Numbered from the stretch's first letter, positions 16,502 through 26,016 are shown. The stretch is 64,000 nt of DNA from Vicinamibacterales bacterium (GCA_036504215.1 DASXVO010000081.1:102353-166352), one strand, 5' to 3'. Numbers and translations: made by a program. The notes: generated by a model not told the origin, from the sequence alone.

Positions 16502-17932
16502 TCAGAACGTGTAGCTCCACATCACGTACGGCGTCCAGATGCGCTGAACGTCAACGGACTGCGTGATGAAGCCCCCGCCGAACAGGACCGCGAGCCCCGC
16601 GCCAACCGTCAGATCCTTCGTGACAGCGTAGGCACCGAACAGGTCCGGCTCCCAGCCCAGGTCGCGGCTGGTCGCCTTCCGGTTGAGGACGATCCTCGAA
16701 CCCGACGAGCCGTACCACCCGTCGTTCACCGTCGCCAACAGCATCCGGTTCAGGGCAGCGTTCACCTTCAGTTTCGGTGCCGGCGAGATCTCGAACTTGA
16801 CGGCGACGTGGTGCAGGTTGCGCCAGCCAACGTTGTCGCCCAACCCCCACTTGCCATGGGTGCTCGCGTAGAGCTGGTCGAAGGTCGTCTTGATCCCATC
16901 CTTCGGATCGTGGTCGCCCGATGCGAAGTTGTACTCGAACCCGATTCGCGGCTTCAGCTTCGGAACCCAGCCGGCGACGGCCCACGTCACGCCCTCGTGC
17001 GATGCCCACGCGGAGGTGTCGTCCGCCGCGGAATGGCCCCGCTGGATGACGTTCTCAGCCTCCCAGGTCACGGTCTTCGTGGCCGGTCCGCCCAGTCGAA
17101 CGCCGGCGGTGTACAGCGTCGCATCTCCCTTTCCGCCGAGTTCACCGGTCGCGGTGCTGTTGAACTTCACGACCAGATACGGCTCGACGTACGCGAGCGG
17201 CTTCACCCTGTCGAATCTCACCCACGTCCCATAGAAGCGCTCGCCGACTTTCGCGCGCGAGAAGGCATCCGGCGTCACGTCCACAGGCGCCGCTCCGAAC
17301 AGGTCGATCCTGAACCCCGGGGCCGCCGCCGTCAGACGAACGGCGTCGTAGGTCCGGCCGACGTTGCCCCAGTCGGGACTCGCAATGAGGCGACCATCGC
17401 CGAACAGCAGTTCCTGACGGCCGACGCTGGCGCCGAGACGGCGCGCGCCCTTCCTGCCAATCTCGACGTACGCGAGCCTGAGGTCGAAGGTGTTCTCCAT
17501 GCTCTTGGGCGGAACCGGCGCGAGGTCGTAGCCGCTGACCCGCGAGTCCTGCGCCTGCACGGTTGCCTGCAGCCACGGCGTCGCACGAACGGCGGCGGTC
17601 AGGCGAAAGCGGTTGATGAGGTAGCCGTCGTACTCCGCGCCGCGCGTCGCCGGCGGGCGGGTCGCCTCCACGCGGACCCGCTCCTGGATGGACACGGTCA
17701 GCCACGACGGCCAGTTGTCGCTGAGGCGCGCAAGACCGACCTTCTCGCCCTTCGTCGGCGGCTTCGCCTGCCCTCCGGCGCGGGCCGGCGCGGGTGCGGC
17801 CGCCGGCTCCCCAACCGGTGGGCGTGGCGGCGCCACGGCCTGCTGCGCCGCTGCGGAGGCCGCGAGAGCTGCTGCGAGTAAGACCCCGACCGCGCCAGCC
17901 GGTCCCAGTCGTCCCACCATCAGAACCTCCAC
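16502..17932 (-). CDS. Alginate-export-type outer-membrane porin
   Basis: Length 476 aa. The signal peptide ends near residue 29 (ASAAAQ), followed by a Pro/Ala-rich linker. The barrel shows the features of the alginate export (AlgE-like) family: SIQERVRVEA, RLTAAVRATPWLQATVQAQD, GRQELLFGDGRLI and FDLRLAYVEIG. The C-terminus ends MWSYTF. The start lies 12 bp after the VirJ-like gene, so it is co-transcribed with it. No alginate biosynthesis genes are near; in this family many members carry other small solutes, so substrate is open. Confidence 0.75.
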   Translation of the reverse strand: MEVLMVGRLGPAGAVGVLLAAALAASAAAQQAVAPPRPPVGEPAAAPAPARAGGQAKPPTKGEKVGLARLSDNWPSWLTVSIQERVRVEATRPPATRGAEYDGYLINRFRLTAAVRATPWLQATVQAQDSRVSGYDLAPVPPKSMENTFDLRLAYVEIGRKGARRLGASVGRQELLFGDGRLIASPDWGNVGRTYDAVRLTAAAPGFRIDLFGAAPVDVTPDAFSRAKVGERFYGTWVRFDRVKPLAYVEPYLVVKFNSTATGELGGKGDATLYTAGVRLGGPATKTVTWEAENVIQRGHSAADDTSAWASHEGVTWAVAGWVPKLKPRIGFEYNFASGDHDPKDGIKTTFDQLYASTHGKWGLGDNVGWRNLHHVAVKFEISPAPKLKVNAALNRMLLATVNDGWYGSSGSRIVLNRKATSRDLGWEPDLFGAYAVTKDLTVGAGLAVLFGGGFITQSVDVQRIWTPYVMWSYTF

Positions 17933-17944
17933 GCGCCTCTGGTG

Positions 17945-18760
17945 TTATCTCTGGAGACGCTGCTGATCAATCCAGGTGAGGCACCCGACGATCTGTTCCT
18001 GCAGCTGCTTCCGACGATCGGTGAACCGATGGTTGCCCGCGTCGATGAGCACGAGCTTCTTGGGCTCGCGCGCCACCCGTTCGAACGTCCGGTAGTCGGC
18101 CTCCGTCACGTATTCGTCCCTGGTCGACTGGATCATGCAGAGCGGCAGCGGAGAGACGGACGGCACGAACTCCTTCGGCGCGAACATCGGCTCGTCGGAG
18201 TCCTTCTTCGTGATCCAACTCGTGAAATCGGTCCACCGCCAGCCCAGTTCCGCCGTCGGCGGCAGCCCCATCGTCAGCACGCCGTGGGCCCAGGTGTGGT
18301 TGGCCGGGGCCGAACCGGCGAGCACCGCCAGGGCGGCGCCTTCGGACACGCCCGAGAGGATGACGGGCTGGACGAGCAGGTTGCGCGCCCTGAGAAACTG
18401 CGCGAGCTGGTTGTAGTCGCCGGGCGGCTCGGCGACGGTCAGCGTCTTGTTGCCCGAGGTGAATGAACCGAGATACTGCCGCATGTTCACGCCGATGACG
18501 TGGTACCCGCGCTGCGACAGGTACTCCGACATGTCCACGGCGAGCCCCACCCACCCCACGTCGCCGCTGCCCATGATGATCGTGCCGCGCGGGGTCGCGC
18601 CCACAGCCCGGTACACCTCGATCGTGAGCGTCTTGCCGCGCACGACGAAACCGAGATGCTGCTCGGCGGCCGCCAGCGACGACGTCGGGCAGCCGGTCAG
18701 GATCACGACCACCAGGAACCAGCCGGACAAAGTCGATCGCAACGTCATAAGAGGTTTCAA
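17945..18760 (-). CDS. VirJ/AcvB-like alpha/beta hydrolase (second copy)
   Basis: Length 271 aa with a lipoprotein-like signal (C24 in ILTGCPTS). An alpha/beta-hydrolase fold is indicated by the nucleophile elbow GVSEGA and the final histidine in DAGNHRFTD. The oxyanion segment reads GSGDVGWVG, diverged from the GDGGW of VirJ. Related AcvB proteins hydrolyse lysyl-phosphatidylglycerol in the periplasm. This gene and the next upstream are tandem paralogues of VirJ length, whereas AcvB joins two such domains in one protein. They may divide the same task on different lipids; substrate is inference. Confidence 0.72.
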   Translation of the reverse strand: MKPLMTLRSTLSGWFLVVVILTGCPTSSLAAAEQHLGFVVRGKTLTIEVYRAVGATPRGTIIMGSGDVGWVGLAVDMSEYLSQRGYHVIGVNMRQYLGSFTSGNKTLTVAEPPGDYNQLAQFLRARNLLVQPVILSGVSEGAALAVLAGSAPANHTWAHGVLTMGLPPTAELGWRWTDFTSWITKKDSDEPMFAPKEFVPSVSPLPLCMIQSTRDEYVTEADYRTFERVAREPKKLVLIDAGNHRFTDRRKQLQEQIVGCLTWIDQQRLQR

Positions 18761-18776
18761 TGAAGGAAGCCGCCCG

Positions 18777-19616
18777 CTACTGCCCTGGCGCCGGCTGCGT
18801 CTTGCAGATCCACGCCAGCGAACCGGCCATTTGATCGTACATCGCCTCGCGCGCCCCGGCGAAGGCGTGATTACGCGCGTCGATCGCGTAGAACTTGCGC
18901 CACTCGGTGTCGGGCCCGAACAGCTGCCGTGCCGCGTCTGCCGCCAGATAGTCGTCGTGCGTCGACTGAATCACGGCGAGGGGCAGCATCCGGAGGCGAT
19001 CGAGGTACTCGTACGTCTGGAACACCACCAGTTCGCGCGTCGGCATGTCGCTCGGTGACTTGCCCCGCCTCACGCGGTAGTGGCGGACGTATTCCTCTTC
19101 CTTCGTCAGCGCCACCACCAGGACCCCGGCGAGCTCCGCATGGAGTTCCTCACGGCCCGCCGCGACCACCGCGAGGCCGGCACCGCGCGACACGCCCACG
19201 AGAATCGTTCGGGTCGATTCGGGAAGGCTGAGCGCCTCCTTCGCGAACTCGACGAGCTTCTGGTAGTCCCGGGCCAGCCTGGCCGGCGTCGTCGATCCCG
19301 ACACGAACCCGAGGTGGCTGAGGTAGCTGGGCGTACCGAAGCCGGCGACCGGGTATCCCCAGCGGATCATCCGGTGGAAGGTGTCGAGGTCATTGCCCCG
19401 CCACCCACCGTCGCCGGTTGCGTAGAGCAGCAACGGCGTGTCGGGCTGCATCTGCGCCGGCCTCGCCAGGTGCACCTCGAGCGGGTGATCGTAGAGCACG
19501 ATGTCCCGCGTGTATTCCACGGGCCGATACGGCGAGCGAAGCCCCGGGGGATGGGCGCAGCCGAACAGGCTGGCGATCACGAGACCACCGATGACCCGAA
19601 GCCAGGAAGAAGGCAT
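18777..19616 (-). CDS. VirJ/AcvB-like alpha/beta hydrolase (first copy)
   Basis: Length 279 aa, lipoprotein signal with C19 (IASLFGCAH). It keeps the family motif YATGDGGWRG near residue 65, has the nucleophile in GVSRGAG and a histidine near the end (DARNHAF). IQSTHDDYL matches IQSTRDEYV of the second copy and contains the likely catalytic acid. Its start is three bases after the end of the cyclophilin gene, so it belongs to the same operon. By family it should cleave an aminoacyl or related lipid at the cell envelope. Confidence 0.75.
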   Translation of the reverse strand: MPSSWLRVIGGLVIASLFGCAHPPGLRSPYRPVEYTRDIVLYDHPLEVHLARPAQMQPDTPLLLYATGDGGWRGNDLDTFHRMIRWGYPVAGFGTPSYLSHLGFVSGSTTPARLARDYQKLVEFAKEALSLPESTRTILVGVSRGAGLAVVAAGREELHAELAGVLVVALTKEEEYVRHYRVRRGKSPSDMPTRELVVFQTYEYLDRLRMLPLAVIQSTHDDYLAADAARQLFGPDTEWRKFYAIDARNHAFAGAREAMYDQMAGSLAWICKTQPAPGQ

Positions 19617-19619
19617 GGC

Positions 19620-20759
19620 CTAGGGACGTTCGGGCAGCCCGCCCGGCTTCGAGCGTTCGACTCGGGCCTTCAGCAGTTCGATCCGCTGCCGCGGCGCCTC
19701 GCCATCGACCGGTGCGGCCTCGATCGCCTCGACGACCTGGAGGCCATCGACCACGCGGCCGAACACCGAGTAGACGCCGTCGAGGCGGCTGTTGGGAGCC
19801 GTGCAGATGAAGAACGACGTGGACGCGCTGGCCGGGTCGTCGCCGCGCGCCATCGACAGCGTCCCCTTCACGTGTGGAAGATCGTTGAACTCCGGCTGGA
19901 GCGTGCGCACGAAGCGCTGCTGGCGCTCGCCGAGCGGTTCGCGCCTGCCATTCATTGCCCCGGTCTGGATCACGAAACCCTTCACGACGCGATGGAACGC
20001 CGTGCCGTCGTAGACCCCGGCCGACGCCAGCCGCAGGAAGTTCCGCACGTGCTCGGGCGCCTTGTCCGGACGTAGCGCAAGCGTGATCGCGCCGGCGCTC
20101 GTCTCGAGCACGACCTGGTAGCCGGACAATTCCTCGATGCTTTCGCGTGAGAACGGCTCGGGGCCTTCGACGGGCTTGTCGCGCACGGTCACCGACGTGA
20201 TTTCGATCCGGTCGAGAGCCTTGCCCTTGTCATCCACCGGCGCTTCGGAGATCTTCTGGACAATGCGCAGCCCTTCGACGACGCGGCCGAACACGGTGTA
20301 CTGGCCATCGAGCACCGGCTGGTCAACCACGCAGATGAAGAACTGCGAACCGCCGGTGTCGGGCTTGCCGGGCAAGATCACACTCGAAACAGCCCCCTTG
20401 GTGTGCTTCTCGGCGCTCGGCTCGGCCTTGAGCACGCCGAGTCCACCCGTGCCGTACAGATCCCGCTTGGCCGGGTCCCTGGAGAGGGGGTCGCCGCCTT
20501 GAATGATCCCGTACTTGATGAGCCGGTGGAAGGTCGTGCCGGCGTACGCGCCTTCCGACGCCAGTTTGATGAAGTACCCGACGTGGGTGGGTGCGGCCTC
20601 GGGCAGCAGGTCGATCACGATCGTGCCCGCCGTCGTCTCGACCACCGCCTGCTTGCCCTTCATCTGCTCGGGCGTGAGCGGCGTGGCAAACGGCACCGGT
20701 TTCTGGGACGGGGCGGCCTGAGCCGCGACGAGCGTCATCAACAGGAGCAGGCTGTTCAT
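19620..20759 (-). CDS. Secreted tandem cyclophilin (two peptidyl-prolyl isomerase domains)
   Basis: Length 379 aa. A short signal peptide (MNSLLLLMTLVAAQA) leads into two complete cyclophilin-type domains, about 35-190 and 213-365. The first has FHRLIKYGIIQGGDP and GSQFFICV, the second FHRVVKGFVIQTGA and STSFFICT, with NSRLDGVYSVFG and a like segment in the other. The active-site Arg (FHR) is kept in both. The double domain suggests a chaperone for exported proteins, perhaps the porin and hydrolases encoded downstream. The start at 20759 excludes an upstream in-frame part that translates a heptamer repeat. Confidence 0.88.
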   Translation of the reverse strand: MNSLLLLMTLVAAQAAPSQKPVPFATPLTPEQMKGKQAVVETTAGTIVIDLLPEAAPTHVGYFIKLASEGAYAGTTFHRLIKYGIIQGGDPLSRDPAKRDLYGTGGLGVLKAEPSAEKHTKGAVSSVILPGKPDTGGSQFFICVVDQPVLDGQYTVFGRVVEGLRIVQKISEAPVDDKGKALDRIEITSVTVRDKPVEGPEPFSRESIEELSGYQVVLETSAGAITLALRPDKAPEHVRNFLRLASAGVYDGTAFHRVVKGFVIQTGAMNGRREPLGERQQRFVRTLQPEFNDLPHVKGTLSMARGDDPASASTSFFICTAPNSRLDGVYSVFGRVVDGLQVVEAIEAAPVDGEAPRQRIELLKARVERSKPGGLPERP

Positions 20760-20791
20760 GTGCGTGAGAATATGCGGCTTGTCGGCGCCGC

Positions 20792-20840
20792 GCAACTGGC
20801 ACTTCGCACCCAGCACTTGGCACCTGGCACCGCGCACCTT
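20792..20840. repeat. Heptamer array GCACTTG / GCACCTG
   Basis: Seven 7-bp units start at 20792 (GCAACTG, GCACTTC, GCACCCA, GCACTTG, GCACCTG, GCACCGC, GCACCTT). It fills most of the 87-bp gap between the glycosyltransferase fusion and the cyclophilin gene and is the same family as 8299-8374. Confidence 0.88.
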
Positions 20841-20846
20841 CTGCTA

Positions 20847-23800
20847 TCACCCCGTGATCGTCCCCCTCCTCTCCACCTTTCCCCACCCCACCTCGCCGCC
20901 GCGCACGGACGCAAGCAGCGCGCGAATCGCCACGTAGTACATGAGCTGGCGATAGAAGAAACGCTGCCAGACGAGCAGCACGAGCAGACGGACGCTCTCC
21001 TTTCGTTCGAGAGCGAACGCAATGAGCGCGGCACCGAGATCGACCGCGAGGAAGAGCGCGTAGTAGAAGAGCACGCTGCGCAACGTGTCGCTGTTGAAGC
21101 CGGTCGGGTGCTGCCACCTGTCGAGCGCCGTCGCCACCAGTGAAGCGGCCATCACGAGGTCCATGACCGGCGAGACGATCGGGAAGACGATTTGGAAGAC
21201 GAAGAGATTCGGCAGGGCGACCAGTCCGAGCGCCCCGTCGCGCCAGCGGAACAGCGCCCCGCGGTGCTTCCAGGCTGCCTGGAACGTCCCGTACATCCAG
21301 CGATAGCGCTGCTTCACGAAGCCTTTCACGGTGTCCGGCGCTTCGGTCAGCGCCATCGCGTCCTCTTCGTACGCCACCCGATAGCCCATCCGCAGTATCG
21401 CCATCGTCAGGTCGGCATCCTCAGCCAGCGTCAGCGGCGAGAAGCCCCCGACCCGCCGAATCAACTCGCGCCGCCACGCGCCGACCGCTCCCGGCACGAC
21501 GGTGATGCAGTTGAGCAGGTCGAACGCTCGTCGATCCAGGTTCTGGCTGGTGATGTACTCGAGGGCCTGCCATCGCGTGAGCAGATTCACCCGGTTGCCA
21601 ACCCGCGCGTTGCCGGCCACGGCACCGATGGCCGGGTCGCAGAAGTGACGGACGAGTTTGCTGATCGTGTCGCGTGCGAACACCGTATCCGCATCCAGCG
21701 CGACGACAATGTCGGCCGTCGTGTGGGCGACCCCGTAATTGAGCGCCACCGCCTTGCCGCCGTTGCCCTTCGTGAGCAACTGCACGCGGGGCTCCGCGGC
21801 GAACGCCTCGCGCACCCGCTCCACCGTCCGGTCGGTCGAACCGTCGTCTACCACGACGATCTCGAAGTGGGTCGGGTGATCAGAGGCGAGCAGCGACGTC
21901 ACCGTCTGGACGATGACCTTCTCCTCGTTGAAGGCAGGGACGACCACGGCGACGGACGGCTGGAAATCGGCCGAGTACGTCCGGCGCCGCCCGAACCACC
22001 GCTCGGCGATGGCCAGGCTGCCGACGAACAGCAGCCGGAACACGCCGAGCACGATGCCGGTGAGGAACAGCCACCTCAACGTGACGATGCCGATGTTCAG
22101 GGCGCCAAACGCCAGCGCATCGCCCCACGACTGCCAGCGCTCGCGGGACGAGAGCGGGGGCATCAGGTCGGCGCGGGATCGCCCGAGCAGCTCCGACAAC
22201 GAGACGAACCGGAAGCCTCGAGCGCGGAGTTGACCGATGATGGCGGGCAGGGCCGAGACGGTCTCGTTGCGATCTCCTCCCCCATCGTGCAGCAGGATCA
22301 CGTTGCCTTCGCCCGACGCGGCCTGTTCGACCGTGCGGCGAACGATCGCCTCCACGCCAGGCCGCTGCCAGTCGCCGGGATCGATCCGCATCCCGACGGT
22401 GACATAGCCTCGCTCGTTGACGAATTCGAGCGGCGCCACCTGGTCTGGTGTCTCGGGCTCTGCGTCCTCGGCGTACGGCGGCCGGAACAGGTGGGACTGG
22501 AGGCCCAGGACGCCCTCGAGCAGGCGCTGCGTCGCGGACAACTCGAACCGCAACTGGGTCACGGGAATGTTGGCGATGTTGGGATGCGTGAAGGTGTGGT
22601 TGCCGATCTCGTGGCCCTCGCCGACGATCCGCTTGAGCAGACCGGGGTACGTCTCCCCGTTCACGCCGATGATGAAGAACAGGCCCGGGACGCGCTCAGC
22701 GCGCAGGATGTCGAGGATCGCCGGCGTGTAGTCCGGATCTGGCCCGTCGTCGAACGTGAGGACGAGTTGATGGTCTCGCTTCCCGTATCGCGTGAGCACG
22801 TAGGGCGTGGGCAGCACATCGAACCGCTCCCCGACGATGGCTTGGCGGACCTGATCGAAGCTCAGCGTCCGTCGGCCCGGTGAGGGCTGCGAGGTGATGC
22901 CGATGATCTCCCCCTCGCCCTCGTAGTCGAGATCGTAGCCGTAGCGGATCGTGCCGAGTTGCTGCGCGGTGGCGGCATCGAGTGGCGTCCCTCGGCCGAA
23001 GAAGGTCCAGATCGACGGATCCTCGCTGCCGAGACGCCAGAGCGCGACGCCTCCCGCGCCATGCGTCGTGGCAATCCGCACCTGGTTGAAGGCCGAGGCG
23101 GCGTCCAGCATCCATACCTGGTGGGTGATCCCGTTCTCGCCCTCGTACCGGAAGCCCGGCTCGAGGGCGGTCGGATCGAAGCCAATCGTCGCGTCCGACT
23201 CCTTCGCGGTCAGCACCGCTTCCTCGAACGTGCGCTCCTCGGCCGGCCGGCCCTTCGCCCCCCAATCGTAGCCGTAGTTGCCGACGGCCACGATGGTTCG
23301 GTTCGCGGGTACGTCCGCCTGGCGGCGCGCCAACACGGCCGTGAACCAGTCGATCGCCGCAATCGGACCCGGGCTGCCGCCGGCCCAGTGCTGGTCGTAT
23401 GCCATGAGGATGACGTAGTCCGCAGCGCGCGACAGCCGCGCATAGTCGAGCCGGTCATCGTCGGGCGCAACATTGACCGACACAGCCAGCCCCGCCGCGT
23501 GGAAACTCAAGGCGGTCTCTTCGACCAACCGGAGGAACGCCTCGTGAGCGCCCGCGGGCAGGTTCTCGAAATCGAGGCTGATGCCGAAGAAGTGATTGCG
23601 TTGGACGTACGCCAGACATTGCGACACGGTGCGCGCACGGGCGGATGGGTCGCGCAGCATCGATGCGAGCTTCTCCCCCTCCCAATCCCGGCCGTTGAAG
23701 TTGTTCACGAGCGGCATGACGTGCAGGTCGGGACGCCGCTGGCGGATGTACTCGGTCGCCTGCGCCTGGCGACGCGGCGAATCCTCCGACAGGGTGCCAT

Positions 23801-24248
23801 CGGCTGACTGCAGGTGGAGCCACTCGGCGATCACCATGTCGAGGCTCCCGAGGTTCTCCTTGAGCGAGTTGAGGCTGGAATCGTCCCAGTTGACGAAGAA
23901 GGCGGCGGCCAGCGGTGGACCACCGGGCGTCGGCACCGCACGTGGCGGCTGCGGGCGTGGGCGAGCGCGCCGCCGTTCCATCTCGAGGCGCAACCTCGCG
24001 TGGCGCAGCGTGCGCGGCGAAGCGGGTACGATGGGCTGGGCCTGTGGCGGGGCCAGGTGGACGGCGTGCGGCAGCAGCGCGGCAGACGGCAGGGACAGCG
24101 CCGGCAGCACCGGGTTGATGAGGACGCTGATCAGCAGGACGCCGAGCAAGACCGAGAACAGAAATCCGGCGGCAAACAGACCACGCCTGAATCGTGGCCA
24201 CCTCTTCCGCCCGGGGTCGAAGAAGACGGGGACCTCTGGGGTTGTCAC
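20847..24248 (-). CDS. Three-enzyme fusion: GH18-like hydrolase, NodB deacetylase, family-2 glycosyltransferase
   Basis: Length 1133 aa. One transmembrane anchor lies at about 24-46. Residues ~112-430 are GH18-like, with the catalytic Glu in ISLDFEN (E228) and a domain end typical of YaaH-type spore hydrolases. Residues ~490-690 are a CE4/NodB deacetylase with TFDDGPD (D500, D501) and HTFTH (H551, H555). After a further membrane segment a GT2 domain follows: VDDGSTDRT, LDADTVF, AEDADLTM and QRYRWMYGT, then C-terminal membrane helices. The set would polymerise a beta-linked N-acetylhexosamine chain, deacetylate it and trim it, like PgaC plus PgaB in one chain. Confidence 0.92.
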   Translation of the reverse strand: MTTPEVPVFFDPGRKRWPRFRRGLFAAGFLFSVLLGVLLISVLINPVLPALSLPSAALLPHAVHLAPPQAQPIVPASPRTLRHARLRLEMERRRARPRPQPPRAVPTPGGPPLAAAFFVNWDDSSLNSLKENLGSLDMVIAEWLHLQSADGTLSEDSPRRQAQATEYIRQRRPDLHVMPLVNNFNGRDWEGEKLASMLRDPSARARTVSQCLAYVQRNHFFGISLDFENLPAGAHEAFLRLVEETALSFHAAGLAVSVNVAPDDDRLDYARLSRAADYVILMAYDQHWAGGSPGPIAAIDWFTAVLARRQADVPANRTIVAVGNYGYDWGAKGRPAEERTFEEAVLTAKESDATIGFDPTALEPGFRYEGENGITHQVWMLDAASAFNQVRIATTHGAGGVALWRLGSEDPSIWTFFGRGTPLDAATAQQLGTIRYGYDLDYEGEGEIIGITSQPSPGRRTLSFDQVRQAIVGERFDVLPTPYVLTRYGKRDHQLVLTFDDGPDPDYTPAILDILRAERVPGLFFIIGVNGETYPGLLKRIVGEGHEIGNHTFTHPNIANIPVTQLRFELSATQRLLEGVLGLQSHLFRPPYAEDAEPETPDQVAPLEFVNERGYVTVGMRIDPGDWQRPGVEAIVRRTVEQAASGEGNVILLHDGGGDRNETVSALPAIIGQLRARGFRFVSLSELLGRSRADLMPPLSSRERWQSWGDALAFGALNIGIVTLRWLFLTGIVLGVFRLLFVGSLAIAERWFGRRRTYSADFQPSVAVVVPAFNEEKVIVQTVTSLLASDHPTHFEIVVVDDGSTDRTVERVREAFAAEPRVQLLTKGNGGKAVALNYGVAHTTADIVVALDADTVFARDTISKLVRHFCDPAIGAVAGNARVGNRVNLLTRWQALEYITSQNLDRRAFDLLNCITVVPGAVGAWRRELIRRVGGFSPLTLAEDADLTMAILRMGYRVAYEEDAMALTEAPDTVKGFVKQRYRWMYGTFQAAWKHRGALFRWRDGALGLVALPNLFVFQIVFPIVSPVMDLVMAASLVATALDRWQHPTGFNSDTLRSVLFYYALFLAVDLGAALIAFALERKESVRLLVLLVWQRFFYRQLMYYVAIRALLASVRGGEVGWGKVERRGTITG

Positions 24249-24277
24249 GGGCGTGCCACCCTGAACCTCGAGTCAAC

Positions 24278-24304
24278 GGGAAAGGGGAGGTGTCACCTCT
24301 TCGG
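24278..24304 (-). repeat. 27-bp hairpin element, copy A
   Basis: Minus strand AGAGGTGACACCTCCCC forms the core. It aligns base for base with copies B (39251-39275) and C (40565-40591), differing at few positions. Copy A overlaps the stop codon of the esterase gene, whose TGA is part of the element. Confidence 0.65.
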
Positions 24305-25933
24305 AGTCGGTCGGACCACCCGATCGGCCGCGACGCGGTCGAAGAAGTCGCAGACATCCCGCGACGCACCCAGGTGCGCGGTGATGTCGTCGCCGAACTC
24401 CAGCGAAGGATCGCCCTTGGGATTGTAGCGCGGCCAGACCGGGGCCCCGTCGCCATTCGGATCGCCCGTCGTCGCGAACCGAAGCCAGTAGCCCATCATC
24501 GCCGCCGACAGCACGCGGTCCCCATCATCCACCTCGCTGGCGAGCCGCGGCAGCCGCGCCAGTGTGCCGAAGACGAACGGGATCTCCGCCCCGTGCGAGG
24601 CACCGGAGCGACCGAACCGCCCGTGGGTGAACGAGTAGAGGTACGCGGGATCACCCGAATTGGCGGCGTATCGGGCCAGCCGCCGCGCGGGCGCGACAAA
24701 AGCGCCGTAACCCAGCAGACGCGACAAGGCCGACTTCGCGTCCCCGTCCTTTGGCGCGGGAAATCGGGCGAGCACGTCGTCCGCCCGATCTCGGAACGTG
24801 GAACGGACGAACCGGCGGTAGGTGTCCGCATCCACGGACTGCAGCGGCGCGACGAAGAGGGCTCCTTCGTCGGAGTTCGCCCCGACGAGCAGCGGCACCC
24901 GAAGCTGCTTCTGGGCGGCAAACAGCACGGCCGGCCGATCGGGAATCAGCCAGCGATCGATGATCGGGCCGAACCTGATGCCGTCGCCGAAGAACGCAGC
25001 GGCAGGCCGCGACGCCGACAGAATGTCGTCGGTGCTTCGAGCGCGAAGCGCTGCCAGCACGTCGTCTTCACGGTCGCACCCGAGGCGGCGGGCAATCAGC
25101 TCACCGGCCTCCTCCATCGATTCCTCGCCGGCCGGCGCATCGCGCAGATAGCGGGTCACGTTGAACGGCGTCCCGCTCTCCATGACGGCCGAATGGAAGA
25201 GGCCGTGCGCCTGGGGGGAGACGAGCAGGCACCCGATGCTCACCGCTCCCGCCGACTCACCGAGAACCGTCACGCGGTCGACGCTTCCGCGAAAGGAGCG
25301 AATGTTGGCCTTGACCCACCGCAGCGCCGCGATCTGATCCAGCAAGCCGTAGTTTCCCGAGGCTTCGTGCCCCGATTCCTTCGTCAGCAGCGGATGAGCG
25401 AGAAACCCGAATGGACCGAGCCGGTAGTTGATCGTTACCACGACGGCCCCGTGACGAGCGAGCGATTCGCCGTCATAGATGGGCAGCGACGCCGCCCCGT
25501 GGGTGAACGCGCCACCGTGGATCCACACCATCACGGGCACATGGCGCCCGCTCGGTCTCGCCGGCGCCCAGACATTCAGGTAGAGACAGTCTTCGCTGGT
25601 CTTCTCGGTGCGGCTGACGGCAAACGGCATGCGGTCCGGGGCCTGGGGACAGGCGGGCGCGAATTCCGTCACCTGGCGGATGCCGTGCCACGGGGCCACG
25701 GGCTGCGGCGCTCGCCACCGCAGATTTCCCACCGGGGGCGCCGCATAGGGAATCCCCTTGAAGACGCGGACCTGCCCGTCGGCCGTGACTGCGCCAGCGA
25801 TCGCACCGGACTCGACACGGATCGGCTCGGACGGACGGGTGCGTGGCGCGGCGGCGGCGGCCGGCCCGGCATCGAACGCCAGCCACCCGAGGGTGGCCAG
25901 CACGAGCGAGCGGCAAAGGAAGCCCGAAAACAC
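24293..25933 (-). CDS. Type-B carboxylesterase (secreted)
   Basis: Length 546 aa, GTG start, signal peptide of about 27 residues. Carboxylesterase/lipase family motifs are clear: VFKGIPYAAPPVG, EDCLYLNVWAP, oxyanion hole WIHGGAF, nucleophile elbow GESAGAVS and the C-terminal histidine in SHGAEIPFVFG. It would hydrolyse carboxylic esters outside the cytoplasm; para-nitrobenzyl esterase is the nearest named type. A TATAAT at 25941-25946 lies only seven bases before the GTG, which hints at a leaderless transcript. It diverges from the MutS-like gene. Confidence 0.88.
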   Translation of the reverse strand: MFSGFLCRSLVLATLGWLAFDAGPAAAAAPRTRPSEPIRVESGAIAGAVTADGQVRVFKGIPYAAPPVGNLRWRAPQPVAPWHGIRQVTEFAPACPQAPDRMPFAVSRTEKTSEDCLYLNVWAPARPSGRHVPVMVWIHGGAFTHGAASLPIYDGESLARHGAVVVTINYRLGPFGFLAHPLLTKESGHEASGNYGLLDQIAALRWVKANIRSFRGSVDRVTVLGESAGAVSIGCLLVSPQAHGLFHSAVMESGTPFNVTRYLRDAPAGEESMEEAGELIARRLGCDREDDVLAALRARSTDDILSASRPAAAFFGDGIRFGPIIDRWLIPDRPAVLFAAQKQLRVPLLVGANSDEGALFVAPLQSVDADTYRRFVRSTFRDRADDVLARFPAPKDGDAKSALSRLLGYGAFVAPARRLARYAANSGDPAYLYSFTHGRFGRSGASHGAEIPFVFGTLARLPRLASEVDDGDRVLSAAMMGYWLRFATTGDPNGDGAPVWPRYNPKGDPSLEFGDDITAHLGASRDVCDFFDRVAADRVVRPTPKR

Positions 25934-25940
25934 GCTGGCT

Positions 25941-25946
25941 ATTATA
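25941..25946 (-). promoter_or_regulatory. -10 element of the esterase gene (possible leaderless start)
   Basis: The minus strand has a perfect TATAAT seven bases before the GTG at 25933. The region 17 bp further upstream is only a poor -35 match (GCGACC). Transcription would begin at or next to the start codon. Confidence 0.4.
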
Positions 25947-26016
25947 TCTTCGGCGACGCCGGCGGTCGCGTGCGACGGTTTGCGCGCGGTCCGTCGCAGA
26001 AGGTATGGTAGGCCCG

